Source: Methylobacterium sp. J-067
GTDB taxonomy: Bacteria > Pseudomonadota > Alphaproteobacteria > Rhizobiales > Beijerinckiaceae
Length of the DNA stretch: 64,000 nucleotides
Assembly: GCF_022829465.1 (NCBI RefSeq)
Contig: NZ_JAKSXZ010000135.1
Coordinates: forward strand, 62,001 to 126,000
Reading direction: 5' to 3'
Shown here: positions 52,950 to 60,925 of the stretch, in pieces
Numbering within the stretch: position 1 is the first letter of the stretch
How the letters are laid out: the number at the start of each line of letters is the position of its first letter
Made by a program: the position numbers and the translations under genes
Notes under the pieces: generated by a model
What the model saw: the letters and a program-made list of their open reading frames with translations, nothing else
Told to the model about the DNA's origin: nothing
Database searches by the model: none

Positions 52950-53412
52950 GGGACCGGTCCAGCTCTCGGCACGCGAGTGCGATGTAGCGCGGGATCTCCC
53001 GCTCCTTGGCGTAATAGGCCACGAGCCGCCGGGCGATCCCGAGATGGGCGGCGGCGGCGTCGAGGGTGAGGTTGTTGCGCCTCAGGAAGGTCGAGAAGTC
53101 CGCGTTGGTCATGGCCGCCTCGGCCAGTTCCTCGATCGTCTCCGCGCCGATATCGAGGTCGTCGTGCCCCGGCCACACCACCGAAGCCCCCCACTCGCCC
53201 AAGCAGAGATCGGCGAACGGCACCGCGCCGTCGCGCAGGGGCTTGAAGACCTTAAAGGTGAAGATCACCGGCGCGAGGTCCACGATCTCCGCGCGGCCGG
53301 CGCGGGTCCCCTCCGCCCAGCGTACCGTGACGGCGAACCGTCCCGGCCCCGGCTCGACGCCCGCCAGCTTCGGCAGCGCGCGGCCGACGGTGACGATGTC
53401 AGTCTCGCTCAT
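52939..53412 (-). CDS. DUF2442-HTH protein
   Basis: The 157-residue product has an N-terminal DUF2442 domain (FAVTVRWAEGTRAGRAEIVDLAPVI ... FKPLRDGAVPFADLCLGEWGASVVWP) and a C-terminal helix-turn-helix (NNLTLDAAAAHLGIARRLVAYYAKE). DUF2442 proteins are often antitoxin-like or linked to DUF4160 partners. No toxin partner is adjacent here, so it may be an orphan regulator. Confidence 0.75.
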   Translation of the reverse strand: MSETDIVTVGRALPKLAGVEPGPGRFAVTVRWAEGTRAGRAEIVDLAPVIFTFKVFKPLRDGAVPFADLCLGEWGASVVWPGHDDLDIGAETIEELAEAAMTNADFSTFLRRNNLTLDAAAAHLGIARRLVAYYAKEREIPRYIALACRELDRSLTR

Positions 53413-53460
53413 TGAGACGCCTCGAAAGACACGACCGTATCATACTGCACGCGACAGACT

Positions 53461-53633
53461 CCCTCCCCCCTTTGCGGGGGAGGGTGGCCCCCGATAGGGG
53501 GTCGGGAAAGGGGAGCGACGGTGCCGAACCGGGCACCACTTCTCACCATGCGCTCGCTTCGTTCTGAAGCGGGGTTCCCCTCTCCCGACCCCCACTCACG
53601 TGGGGGCCACCCTCCCCCGCAGAGGGGGGAGGG
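53461..53633. repeat. Long inverted-repeat element (RPE/MITE-like) between the DUF2442 gene and thrC
   Basis: A ~54-bp arm (53461-53514) is repeated in reverse complement with few differences at 53575-53633. Each arm contains two smaller hairpins built on CCCTCCCCC/GGGGGAGGG and CCCCC/GGGGG. The 60-bp centre includes another hairpin (GGTGCC/GGGCACC). There is no room for a transposase. It fills most of the 305-bp gap between these genes and resembles the GC-rich palindromic elements common in alphaproteobacterial genomes. Confidence 0.75.
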
Positions 53634-53717
53634 CGAGCGCCCTTCAGGTGCAACGGCATCGACTTCGACACGCAAGCCCGCATCGTGTAGAGGGACCGCC
53701 TTCCCACGGAGGCCCCT

Positions 53718-55130
53718 GTGCTCCACGTCTCGACCCGCGGCGAGGCCGCGCCGCTCTCGTTCTCGGATGCGCTGCTCGCCGGATTGGCCCGCGATGGCGG
53801 CCTCTACGTGCCCCAGACCTGGCCGCGAATCAGCCGCGACGAGATCGCCGCGCTGGCCGGCAAGCCCTATGCCGAGGCCGCCAAGCGCGTGCTGCGCCCG
53901 CTCGTGGACGGCGAGATCGCCGATGCCGACCTCGACCGGATGATCGACGACGCCTACGCCACCTTCCGGCACCCGGCGATCTGCCCGATCACCCAGATCG
54001 ACGACAACCTGTTCCTGCTGGAGCTCTTCCACGGCCCGACGCTCGCGTTCAAGGACGTGGCGATGCAGCTGCTCGGCCGGCTGATGGACCACGTGCTGCG
54101 CCAGCGCCGCAGCCGGGCGACCATCGTCGGCGCCACCTCCGGCGACACCGGCTCGGCCGCCGTTGAGGCGTTCCGCGGGCTCGATCAGGTCGACGTGTTC
54201 ATCCTCTACCCGCACGGGCGGGTCTCGGAGGTGCAGCGGCGGCAGATGACCTCCGTGGACGCCCCGAACGTCCACGCGCTCGCCATCGACGGCACGTTCG
54301 ACGATTGCCAGAACATCGTCAAAGCCTTGTTCCAGCACGGCGATTTCGCCGACGAGGTCCGCCTCTCCGGCGTGAACTCCATCAACTGGGCCCGCGTCGC
54401 GGCGCAGGTGGTCTATTACTTCACCAGCGCCGTGGCGCTCGGCGCCCCGCACCGCGAGGTCTCCTTCGCGGTGCCGACCGGCAATTTCGGCGACATCCTC
54501 GCCGGCTGGGTCGCCAAGAAGATGGGCCTGCCGATCAAGCGCCTGATGATCGGCACCAACGCCAACGACATCCTCGTGCGCACCCTGGAGCACGGCGCCT
54601 ACGAGTTGCGCGGCGTCGAGCCCACCACCTCGCCCTCCATGGACATCCAGATCTCCTCGAATTTCGAGCGGCTGCTGTTCGAGGCCCTCGGCCGGGACGC
54701 ATCGAGCCTGTCGCGGCTCATGGCCGGGCTGAAGCAATCGGGCGGGTTCCACCTCGACGACGCGGTGCTCGCCACGATCCGCAACGAGTTCGACGCCCAC
54801 GCGGTGCCGGAGAGCGCCGTGATGGAGGAGATCGCCTTCAGCCACGCGGCGACCGGCGTGACCCTCGATCCGCACAGCGCCATCGGCGTGAACGCGGGCC
54901 GCCGCCTGCTGGAGAAGGACCCGGCGACGCCAGTCGTGGCACTGGCCACCGCCCATCCGGCGAAGTTCCCCGATGCGGTCTCCAAGGCGACGGGCGGCCG
55001 GCGCCCTGCCCTGCCCCCGCACCTCGCCGACCTGATGGACCGGCCCGAGCGCCTGACCCGCGTCGCCAACGACCAGGGAGCCATCGAGCGCCTCATCCGC
55101 GAGCGCGCCCGCATCACGAAGGGCGGCTGA
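53718..55130 (+). CDS. thrC: Threonine synthase
   Basis: The 470-residue fold-type II PLP enzyme converts O-phosphohomoserine to threonine. The N-terminus (MLHVSTRGEAAPLSFSDALL then ARDGGLYVPQTWPRI) and the PLP lysine in FHGPTLAFKDVAMQLL are those of the long, E. coli/yeast-type ThrC. VGATSGDTGSAAVEAF binds the phosphate, and PTGNFGDILAG follows. GTG 53718 follows CGGAGG at good spacing. The M16 peptidase gene follows 7 bp after its stop. Confidence 0.95.
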   Translation: MLHVSTRGEAAPLSFSDALLAGLARDGGLYVPQTWPRISRDEIAALAGKPYAEAAKRVLRPLVDGEIADADLDRMIDDAYATFRHPAICPITQIDDNLFLLELFHGPTLAFKDVAMQLLGRLMDHVLRQRRSRATIVGATSGDTGSAAVEAFRGLDQVDVFILYPHGRVSEVQRRQMTSVDAPNVHALAIDGTFDDCQNIVKALFQHGDFADEVRLSGVNSINWARVAAQVVYYFTSAVALGAPHREVSFAVPTGNFGDILAGWVAKKMGLPIKRLMIGTNANDILVRTLEHGAYELRGVEPTTSPSMDIQISSNFERLLFEALGRDASSLSRLMAGLKQSGGFHLDDAVLATIRNEFDAHAVPESAVMEEIAFSHAATGVTLDPHSAIGVNAGRRLLEKDPATPVVALATAHPAKFPDAVSKATGGRRPALPPHLADLMDRPERLTRVANDQGAIERLIRERARITKGG

Positions 55131-55137
55131 GCCACCG

Positions 55138-56436
55138 ATGAACCAGCATTTCTCGACGCACGCCGCCTCCCCGACCCTCCGCGTCACCCGCCTGCCCAAC
55201 GGGGTGAGCGTCGTGACCGAGCCGATGCCGGGGGTGGCGACCGCGAGCCTCGGCGTCTGGGTCGGGGCGGGCTCCCGCCACGAGCGCCCCGCCGAGAGCG
55301 GCCTGTCGCATCTCATCGAGCACATGGCGTTCAAGGGCACCGCCCGGCGCACCGCGCGGGGCATCGCCGAGGAGATCGAGAACGTCGGCGGCGAGATCAA
55401 CGCCGCCACCTCCACCGAGACGACGAGCTACACCGCCCGCGTGCTGGGCGAGGATACCGGCCTCGCCCTCGACGTGATCGGCGACATCCTGACGAGCGCC
55501 ACCTTCGACGAGGGCGAACTCGCCCGCGAGAAGGGCGTGATCCTGCAGGAATACGCGGCCATCGAGGACACGCCGGACGACGTCGTCTACGACGCCTTCA
55601 CCGAGGCCGCCTTCCCCGGCCAGCCGGTGGGTCGCCCGATCATCGGGCGGCCGGAGACGATCCAGAGCTTCGACGAGGCGGGCATCCGCGCCTACCTCGC
55701 CCGCGAATACACCCCGGACCGCCTCGTGGTGGCGGGGGCGGGCTGCGTCGAGCACGAGGCCATCGTGGCGGCGGCCGAGCAGCATTTCGGGGGCATGAAG
55801 GCCGTCGAGGCGCCGCCGATGGAGCCCGGCCGCTATGGCGGCGGCGAGCGGCGGATGAAGCGCAAGCTCGAACAGGCCAACCTCGTGATCGGCCTGCCCG
55901 GCCTCTCCTTCCGCGACGAGGGCTATTACGCCCTGCACATGTTCGCGCAGGTGCTCGGCGGCGGCCTGACCTCGCGCCTGTGGCACGAGGTGCGCGAGAC
56001 GCGCGGCCTCGCCTACGAGATCCAGGCCTTCCACTGGCCCTTCTCCGATTGCGGCCTGTTCGGCATCGGCGCGGGCACGGCGGGCTCGGACGTGGCCGAA
56101 CTCGTGGACGTGACCTTGGAGGCCACCACCCGCGCCGCCCGCGACCTCGACGAGACCGAGATCGCCCGCGCCAAGGCGCAATTGAAGGTCTCGCTGCTCT
56201 CGGCGCTCGAGACGCCGGGCGGGCGGATCGAGCGCAACGCCCGCCAGATCCTCGCCTGGGGCCGGGTGATCCCCGCCGCCGAGGTGATCGCCAAGGTCGA
56301 TGCGGTGACGGTCGAGGACGTGCGCCGGGTGGCCGCGACGATGCTCGCCGGGTCGCCGACGCTCGCCGCCATCGGCCCCATCGCGGGATTGCCGTCGCTG
56401 GAGCGGATCGCGGCGGGGCTGTCGGGCGGGCGCTGA
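55138..56436 (+). CDS. M16 family zinc peptidase (mitochondrial-processing-peptidase-like)
   Basis: The 432-residue protein is a pitrilysin-family peptidase with the inverted zinc motif HLIEH (His58, Glu61, His62) and the supporting glutamate downstream in EKGVILQEYAAIEDTP. The two-domain layout matches alphaproteobacterial homologues of the mitochondrial processing peptidase beta subunit. The glycine-rich loop FGIGAGTAGSDV is in the second half. Substrates are unknown. A thrC-M16 pairing is common in this group of bacteria. Confidence 0.9.
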   Translation: MNQHFSTHAASPTLRVTRLPNGVSVVTEPMPGVATASLGVWVGAGSRHERPAESGLSHLIEHMAFKGTARRTARGIAEEIENVGGEINAATSTETTSYTARVLGEDTGLALDVIGDILTSATFDEGELAREKGVILQEYAAIEDTPDDVVYDAFTEAAFPGQPVGRPIIGRPETIQSFDEAGIRAYLAREYTPDRLVVAGAGCVEHEAIVAAAEQHFGGMKAVEAPPMEPGRYGGGERRMKRKLEQANLVIGLPGLSFRDEGYYALHMFAQVLGGGLTSRLWHEVRETRGLAYEIQAFHWPFSDCGLFGIGAGTAGSDVAELVDVTLEATTRAARDLDETEIARAKAQLKVSLLSALETPGGRIERNARQILAWGRVIPAAEVIAKVDAVTVEDVRRVAATMLAGSPTLAAIGPIAGLPSLERIAAGLSGGR

Positions 56437-56555
56437 ACCGCCTTCAACTTGATTTGGCCGCAAAGGGGCGCGATCCGCGAACGGTGGACCGGCGCGCCCT
56501 CGGCCTTGCCGGGCCTTCACGCCGTCTTTACCAATCGAGGCCGCCAGGGCGGCCG

Positions 56556-59453
56556 ATGCAGACACCCCCGGCCGGACACGTCAGCCCCTTGCGCATCCTC
56601 GCCCTCCTTCTGATCCTGGTCGGCGGCCTCGTCTCGGTCGGCCCCGCCCGCGCCGTGGAGGCGGTCAGGGTCGGCCTCGACCAGCCGGTGATCGACCTGA
56701 CCGGCGCCATCGAGCGCTACCGGTCGGACGGCGACCTCGTTCAGATCTCCACCGCCGCCGGCAAGGACGGCATCAAGCGGCGCATCGTCGTGAAGGCCCG
56801 CGACGCGGGCGCCCGGCCCGACTGGATCGCCTTCGCGCTGACGAACGACACCGACGAGCAGATCGACCGCATCCTCATCGCCCCGCATTTCCGGCTGGTC
56901 GGCTCCGGGGTGATCTGGCCCGATCTCGGCGGTTCGCGCATCGCCGCCATCACCGCGAGCCAGGGCATCCGCCCCGAGCGCGACGAGAACCCGGACGCGG
57001 ACCAGTTCACCATCACCCTCGATCCCGGCACGACGGTCACCTACGTCGCCGAGTTGCGCAACGCGAACGTGCCGCAACTCCACCTGTGGGACCAAGACGC
57101 CTACCGCCGGAAGACGGCGGGCCTGACGCTCTACAAGGGCATCATCATCGGCATCAGCGGGCTGCTGGCCCTGTTCCTCACCATCGTCTTCGTGGTGAAG
57201 GGCGCGATCATCTTCCCCGCCGCCGCCGCGCTGGCATGGTCGGTGCTCGCCTATGCCTGCATCGATTTCGGCTTCCTGCAGCGGGTCTTCCCCGTCACCG
57301 AACTGGCCGAGCGGGTCTATCGCGCTTCCGCCGAGGCGGTGCTCGGCGCGACGCTGCTGGTGTTCCTGTTCGCCTACCTGAACCTCGCCCGCTGGCACGT
57401 CCGCTACAGCCACGTCGCCTTCTTCTGGCTCGCCTTCCTCGCGGGCCTCGTCGGGCTCGCGGTGTTCGATCCGCCCGTGGCGGCGGGGGTGGCGCGCATC
57501 TCCATCGCGGCGGTGGCCGGCATCGGCCTGCTGCTGATCCTCTACCTCTCCGTCCACAACGGCTACGACCGGGCGATCCTGCTGGTGCCGACCTGGCTCC
57601 TGCTGATGATCTGGGTGACGGCGGCGGGCTTCGCGGTGACGGGCCAGATCGGCAGCGACCTCGTGCAGCCGGCGCTCATCGGCGGCCTCGTGCTGATCGT
57701 GATGCTGATCGGCTTCACGGTGCTGCAGCACGCCTTCGCGGGCAGCGGCCTCTCCCACGCCCTCGTCTCCGACACCGAGCGCCGGGCGCTGGCGCTGACC
57801 GGCGCGGGCGACGTGGTGTTCGACTGGGACGTGCCCGCCGACAAGATCTTCGTCGGCCCCGAGATCGAGGCGCAGCTCGGCCTGTCGCGCGGGGCGCTGG
57901 AAGGCCCGGCCGCGAACTGGCTCGGCGCCCTGCACCCGTTCGACGTGGAGCGCTACTCGGCGGCCCTCGACACGGTGATCGAGGAGCGGCGCGGCCGCAT
58001 CGTCCACGATTTCCGCCTGCGCTCGTCCGCCGGCAGCTATTTCTGGTACCGGCTGAAGGCCCGTCCGGTGATCGGCGCCGACGGCGAGGTGATCCGCGTG
58101 GTCGGCACCATCGCGGACGTGACCGAGGTGAAGACCGCCGAGGAGCGCCTGCTGCACGATGCCGTGCATGACAGCCTCACCGGCCTGCCGAACCGCGAAT
58201 TGTTCGGGGACCGCCTCGACGCGGCCCTGGCCTTCGCCGGCCAGGACGCGCGGCTCAAGCCCACGATCCTCGTCCTCGACATCGACCGCTTCACCGGCAT
58301 CAACGACGCCATCGGCCTCTCGGCGGGCGATTCGATCCTGCTCACCCTGTCGCGGCGGCTCGGGCGGCTGCTGCGCCCGCAGGACACCCTCGCCCGCCTC
58401 TCCGGCGACGAGTTCGCGGTGATCCTGCTCTCCGAGCGCGACCCCGACCGGATCCTCGCCTTCGCGAGCATGATCCAGCGGGCCATCGCCACGCCGATCA
58501 CCTATGCCGACCGGGAGATCTTCCTCACCGTCTCCATCGGGCTCGCCCTCTACGAGGGTGGCCAGAAGCGCGACGAGGTGCTGAAGAACGCCGAGGTCGC
58601 GATGATCCAGGCCAAGCGGCAGGGCGGCGACCGGATTGAGGTGTTCCGCGCCCACATGCGCGCCGAGCGCTCCGACCGGGTGATGCTCGAAGGCGATCTG
58701 CGCAAGGCCATCGAACGCAACGAGATGCGGGTGCTGTTCAACCCCGTCGTGCGCCTCGACGACCGCACGGTGGCAGGCTTCGAGACGGTGCTGCGCTGGG
58801 ACCACCCGAAGCTCGGGCGCATCCCGGCGGCGACGTTCCTGCCGCTCGCCGAGGAATGCGGCCTCATCGTCAACCTCGGCATCTTCGCCCTGGAGCGCAC
58901 CGCGCTGGAACTCGCGGCGTGGCAGCGCTCGCTCGAAGTCGAGCCGCCGATCTTCGCCGCCTGCAACCTGTCCTCGCGGCAGTTGCTGCGCCACGACCTC
59001 CTGCACGATGTGAAGACGGTGCTCGCCCGCTCCGGCGTGCTCCCCGGCTCCCTGAAGCTCGAATTCAGCGAGAGCCTCGTGATGGAGAACCCGGAATACG
59101 CGGCGCAGATGCTCTCGCGCATCCACGACCTCGGGGCGGGCCTGTGCCTCTCTGATTTCGGCACCGGCTACTCGGCGCTCTCCTACCTGCAGCGCTTCCC
59201 GTTCGACACGATCAAGGTGGACCGCGACTTCGTCCGCCAGATCGCCTCGGGCCAGACCGGCATCCTGCGCTCCATCGTGAAGATGGCGAGCGAACTGAAC
59301 CTCTCCATCGTCGCCGAGGGCTGCGAATCGGAGGCCGACGCCGTGGCGCTGGTGGAGCTTGGCTGCGAATACGCCCTCGGCCCGGCCTTCGGCGAGCCGA
59401 TGACCATGCTCCAGGCCCGCCAGATCGTCGGCGCGGCGCCGGAGGCCGCGTAG
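56556..59453 (+). CDS. Membrane-bound PAS-GGDEF-EAL protein
   Basis: The 965-residue protein starts with a signal peptide (cut near GPARA), a ~150-residue periplasmic domain (7TMR-DISM-like), then seven membrane helices (about residues 195-400). A PAS domain follows, then a GGDEF domain with the motif SGDEF near residue 615 and an EAL domain from about 705. The EAL motif itself reads Glu-Thr-Val (GFETVLRW, near residue 741), but NLSSRQ, LSDFGTGYSALSYLQ and DTIKVDRDF are kept. It may make, break or merely sense cyclic-di-GMP. The open frame reaches back into the M16 gene, but ATG 56556 is the credible start. Confidence 0.85.
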   Translation: MQTPPAGHVSPLRILALLLILVGGLVSVGPARAVEAVRVGLDQPVIDLTGAIERYRSDGDLVQISTAAGKDGIKRRIVVKARDAGARPDWIAFALTNDTDEQIDRILIAPHFRLVGSGVIWPDLGGSRIAAITASQGIRPERDENPDADQFTITLDPGTTVTYVAELRNANVPQLHLWDQDAYRRKTAGLTLYKGIIIGISGLLALFLTIVFVVKGAIIFPAAAALAWSVLAYACIDFGFLQRVFPVTELAERVYRASAEAVLGATLLVFLFAYLNLARWHVRYSHVAFFWLAFLAGLVGLAVFDPPVAAGVARISIAAVAGIGLLLILYLSVHNGYDRAILLVPTWLLLMIWVTAAGFAVTGQIGSDLVQPALIGGLVLIVMLIGFTVLQHAFAGSGLSHALVSDTERRALALTGAGDVVFDWDVPADKIFVGPEIEAQLGLSRGALEGPAANWLGALHPFDVERYSAALDTVIEERRGRIVHDFRLRSSAGSYFWYRLKARPVIGADGEVIRVVGTIADVTEVKTAEERLLHDAVHDSLTGLPNRELFGDRLDAALAFAGQDARLKPTILVLDIDRFTGINDAIGLSAGDSILLTLSRRLGRLLRPQDTLARLSGDEFAVILLSERDPDRILAFASMIQRAIATPITYADREIFLTVSIGLALYEGGQKRDEVLKNAEVAMIQAKRQGGDRIEVFRAHMRAERSDRVMLEGDLRKAIERNEMRVLFNPVVRLDDRTVAGFETVLRWDHPKLGRIPAATFLPLAEECGLIVNLGIFALERTALELAAWQRSLEVEPPIFAACNLSSRQLLRHDLLHDVKTVLARSGVLPGSLKLEFSESLVMENPEYAAQMLSRIHDLGAGLCLSDFGTGYSALSYLQRFPFDTIKVDRDFVRQIASGQTGILRSIVKMASELNLSIVAEGCESEADAVALVELGCEYALGPAFGEPMTMLQARQIVGAAPEAA

Positions 59454-59523
59454 GTCCGGTTAAGCCCGCCTTAACCACGTTCACCCAGAGTCATCCACAG
59501 GTCGCGTGTGGGGGGATGAGCGG

Positions 59524-59868
59524 ATGGCCGAGGCGGCGAGGCGTTTCCAACCGGCGGGCAGCCCGGATCTCGTGCGCCGCATGATCGCCCGGCCGGTGCG
59601 GCTCGCGCATCAGGCGCGCACCCGCCTGCCCGAGCGCGAGGCCACGCCCGTCCAGGCGCCGGCCATGGCCCGCGCCGAGGCCGCCATCGCCCGGCTCGAA
59701 GCCGAGCTCGGGGTGATGAAGGCGGTGGTGCGGGTGCAGCGGCAGGAGATCGAATCCCTGCGGGCGCAGCGCCGGCTGCTCACCGAATCCTCGCCCGACG
59801 ACGACGTGCGGGCGACCCGCGAGCGCTGGGCCGACCTCGTCGATTCCCTGCTGATCCGCGCCCGCTGA
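59524..59868 (+). CDS. Hypothetical coiled-coil protein, 114 residues
   Basis: ATG 59524 follows a GGGGGA site. The 114-residue product has a basic N-terminal third and a long helix from about residue 45 to 90 (MARAEAAIARLEAELGVM then VVRVQRQEIESLRAQRRLL) that should form a coiled coil. No family, signal or membrane segment is seen. It lies 70 bp after the GGDEF/EAL gene and 120 bp before the next. Confidence 0.5.
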   Translation: MAEAARRFQPAGSPDLVRRMIARPVRLAHQARTRLPEREATPVQAPAMARAEAAIARLEAELGVMKAVVRVQRQEIESLRAQRRLLTESSPDDDVRATRERWADLVDSLLIRAR

Positions 59869-59988
59869 AGGCATCCGGCCGGCGCTCGCCCGTCCGTTCC
59901 CGTCCAGGATGAACCAGTGTCGCACGATGTCCGCGGGAACACCGATCCCTTCCTTCCGCATCGTGCCGTGAGACGCGAGGGTTCCGCC

Positions 59989-60921
59989 ATGCGCGCGCGC
60001 TGCTCGCTCGTCGTCAACGGCCGTGCCGTCCGCTGCTCGCCCGGCGACACGCCCCTCGAAGCCGCCCTGGCCGAGGGGATGATCGCGCCGGTCCCCGGCC
60101 TGCACGGCACGCATCTCCTCGGCCAGGGCGCCGCCCCGGCCGCCCGCCGCAGCCAGGGCCGCCGCGCCCGCGAGGCCCCCGCGCCGCTCTCCGAGGTGCC
60201 GGAGAGCCGCCCCGGCGAGGCCGTCCCGGCCCCCGCCCCGCAGGAGCGCGCCCGCCAGACCCTGAAGGGGACCGTGACGCAAGTGCGCCGCCTCGGCCCC
60301 GGCATCCTCGAAGTCGTCGCCACCCTGACCCGCCGGCCGCTCCACGAGCCCGGCCAGCATTACGCGGTGAGCCTCCCCGGCCTGCCGACCCAGACTCTGT
60401 GCCCGACGTTGCGCGTCGATGGCTCGACCGAGATCAACGAGGCGGTGTTCCACCTGAACCGCGAGGCGGAGGGCGACGCCCTCGACGCCCTCGCCATCGG
60501 CCGCGAGGTGAAGCTCAAGGGCCCGATGGGGCGCAGCCATTACCGGCCGGGCGGCGGGCGGCTGGTGCTGGCCGCCTCGGAGGCCGGGTTCGGGCCGATC
60601 TGGGCCATCGCCCGGGCCGCGCGCTACATCGAGCCGGATCGCGACATGGCGCTCGCCATCGGCGCCCGCGATGCCCTCGACCTCTACATGCGCGAGAGCC
60701 TCGACTGGCTGCGCGCCACCGGGGTCGGGCGGATCGTGCTCTGCGCCGAGCGGGGCCGCCAGCGCCCGCCGGACGTGCGCCCCGGCCCCGTGGGCGCCCA
60801 TCTCCCGCCCTTGCGGGCAACCGACGTGATCCACGTGGCCGGCGACATCGGCACGGTCGGCGCCGTGCAGGCGCTGGCCGGCGCGGTCGGCGCGCGCTGC
60901 TACCCGATCGTGGTGGAATAA
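59989..60921 (+). CDS. Ferredoxin/ferredoxin-reductase-like protein with eroded motifs
   Basis: The 310-residue protein begins like a plant-type [2Fe-2S] ferredoxin (SLVVNGRAVRCSPGDTPLEA), but the cluster-binding cysteine loop is missing and is replaced by a Pro/Arg-rich linker. From about residue 85 it follows the FNR fold: LHEPGQHYAVSLPG, then VFHLNREAEGDALDALAIG and VKLKGPMG, and a nucleotide part LVLAASEAGFGPIWAIARAA. The usual FAD motif Arg-x-Tyr-Ser reads LCPT. Catalytic function is therefore doubtful. ATG 59989 follows a GAGGG site. It converges on the alpha-2-macroglobulin gene. Confidence 0.6.
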   Translation: MRARCSLVVNGRAVRCSPGDTPLEAALAEGMIAPVPGLHGTHLLGQGAAPAARRSQGRRAREAPAPLSEVPESRPGEAVPAPAPQERARQTLKGTVTQVRRLGPGILEVVATLTRRPLHEPGQHYAVSLPGLPTQTLCPTLRVDGSTEINEAVFHLNREAEGDALDALAIGREVKLKGPMGRSHYRPGGGRLVLAASEAGFGPIWAIARAARYIEPDRDMALAIGARDALDLYMRESLDWLRATGVGRIVLCAERGRQRPPDVRPGPVGAHLPPLRATDVIHVAGDIGTVGAVQALAGAVGARCYPIVVE

Positions 60922-60925
60922 GGCC

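Noticed and set aside
52939-53412. DUF2442-HTH gene as half of a toxin-antitoxin pair
   Set aside because: No DUF4160 or other toxin-like gene lies next to it; neighbours are a DUF4864 protein and the inverted repeat.
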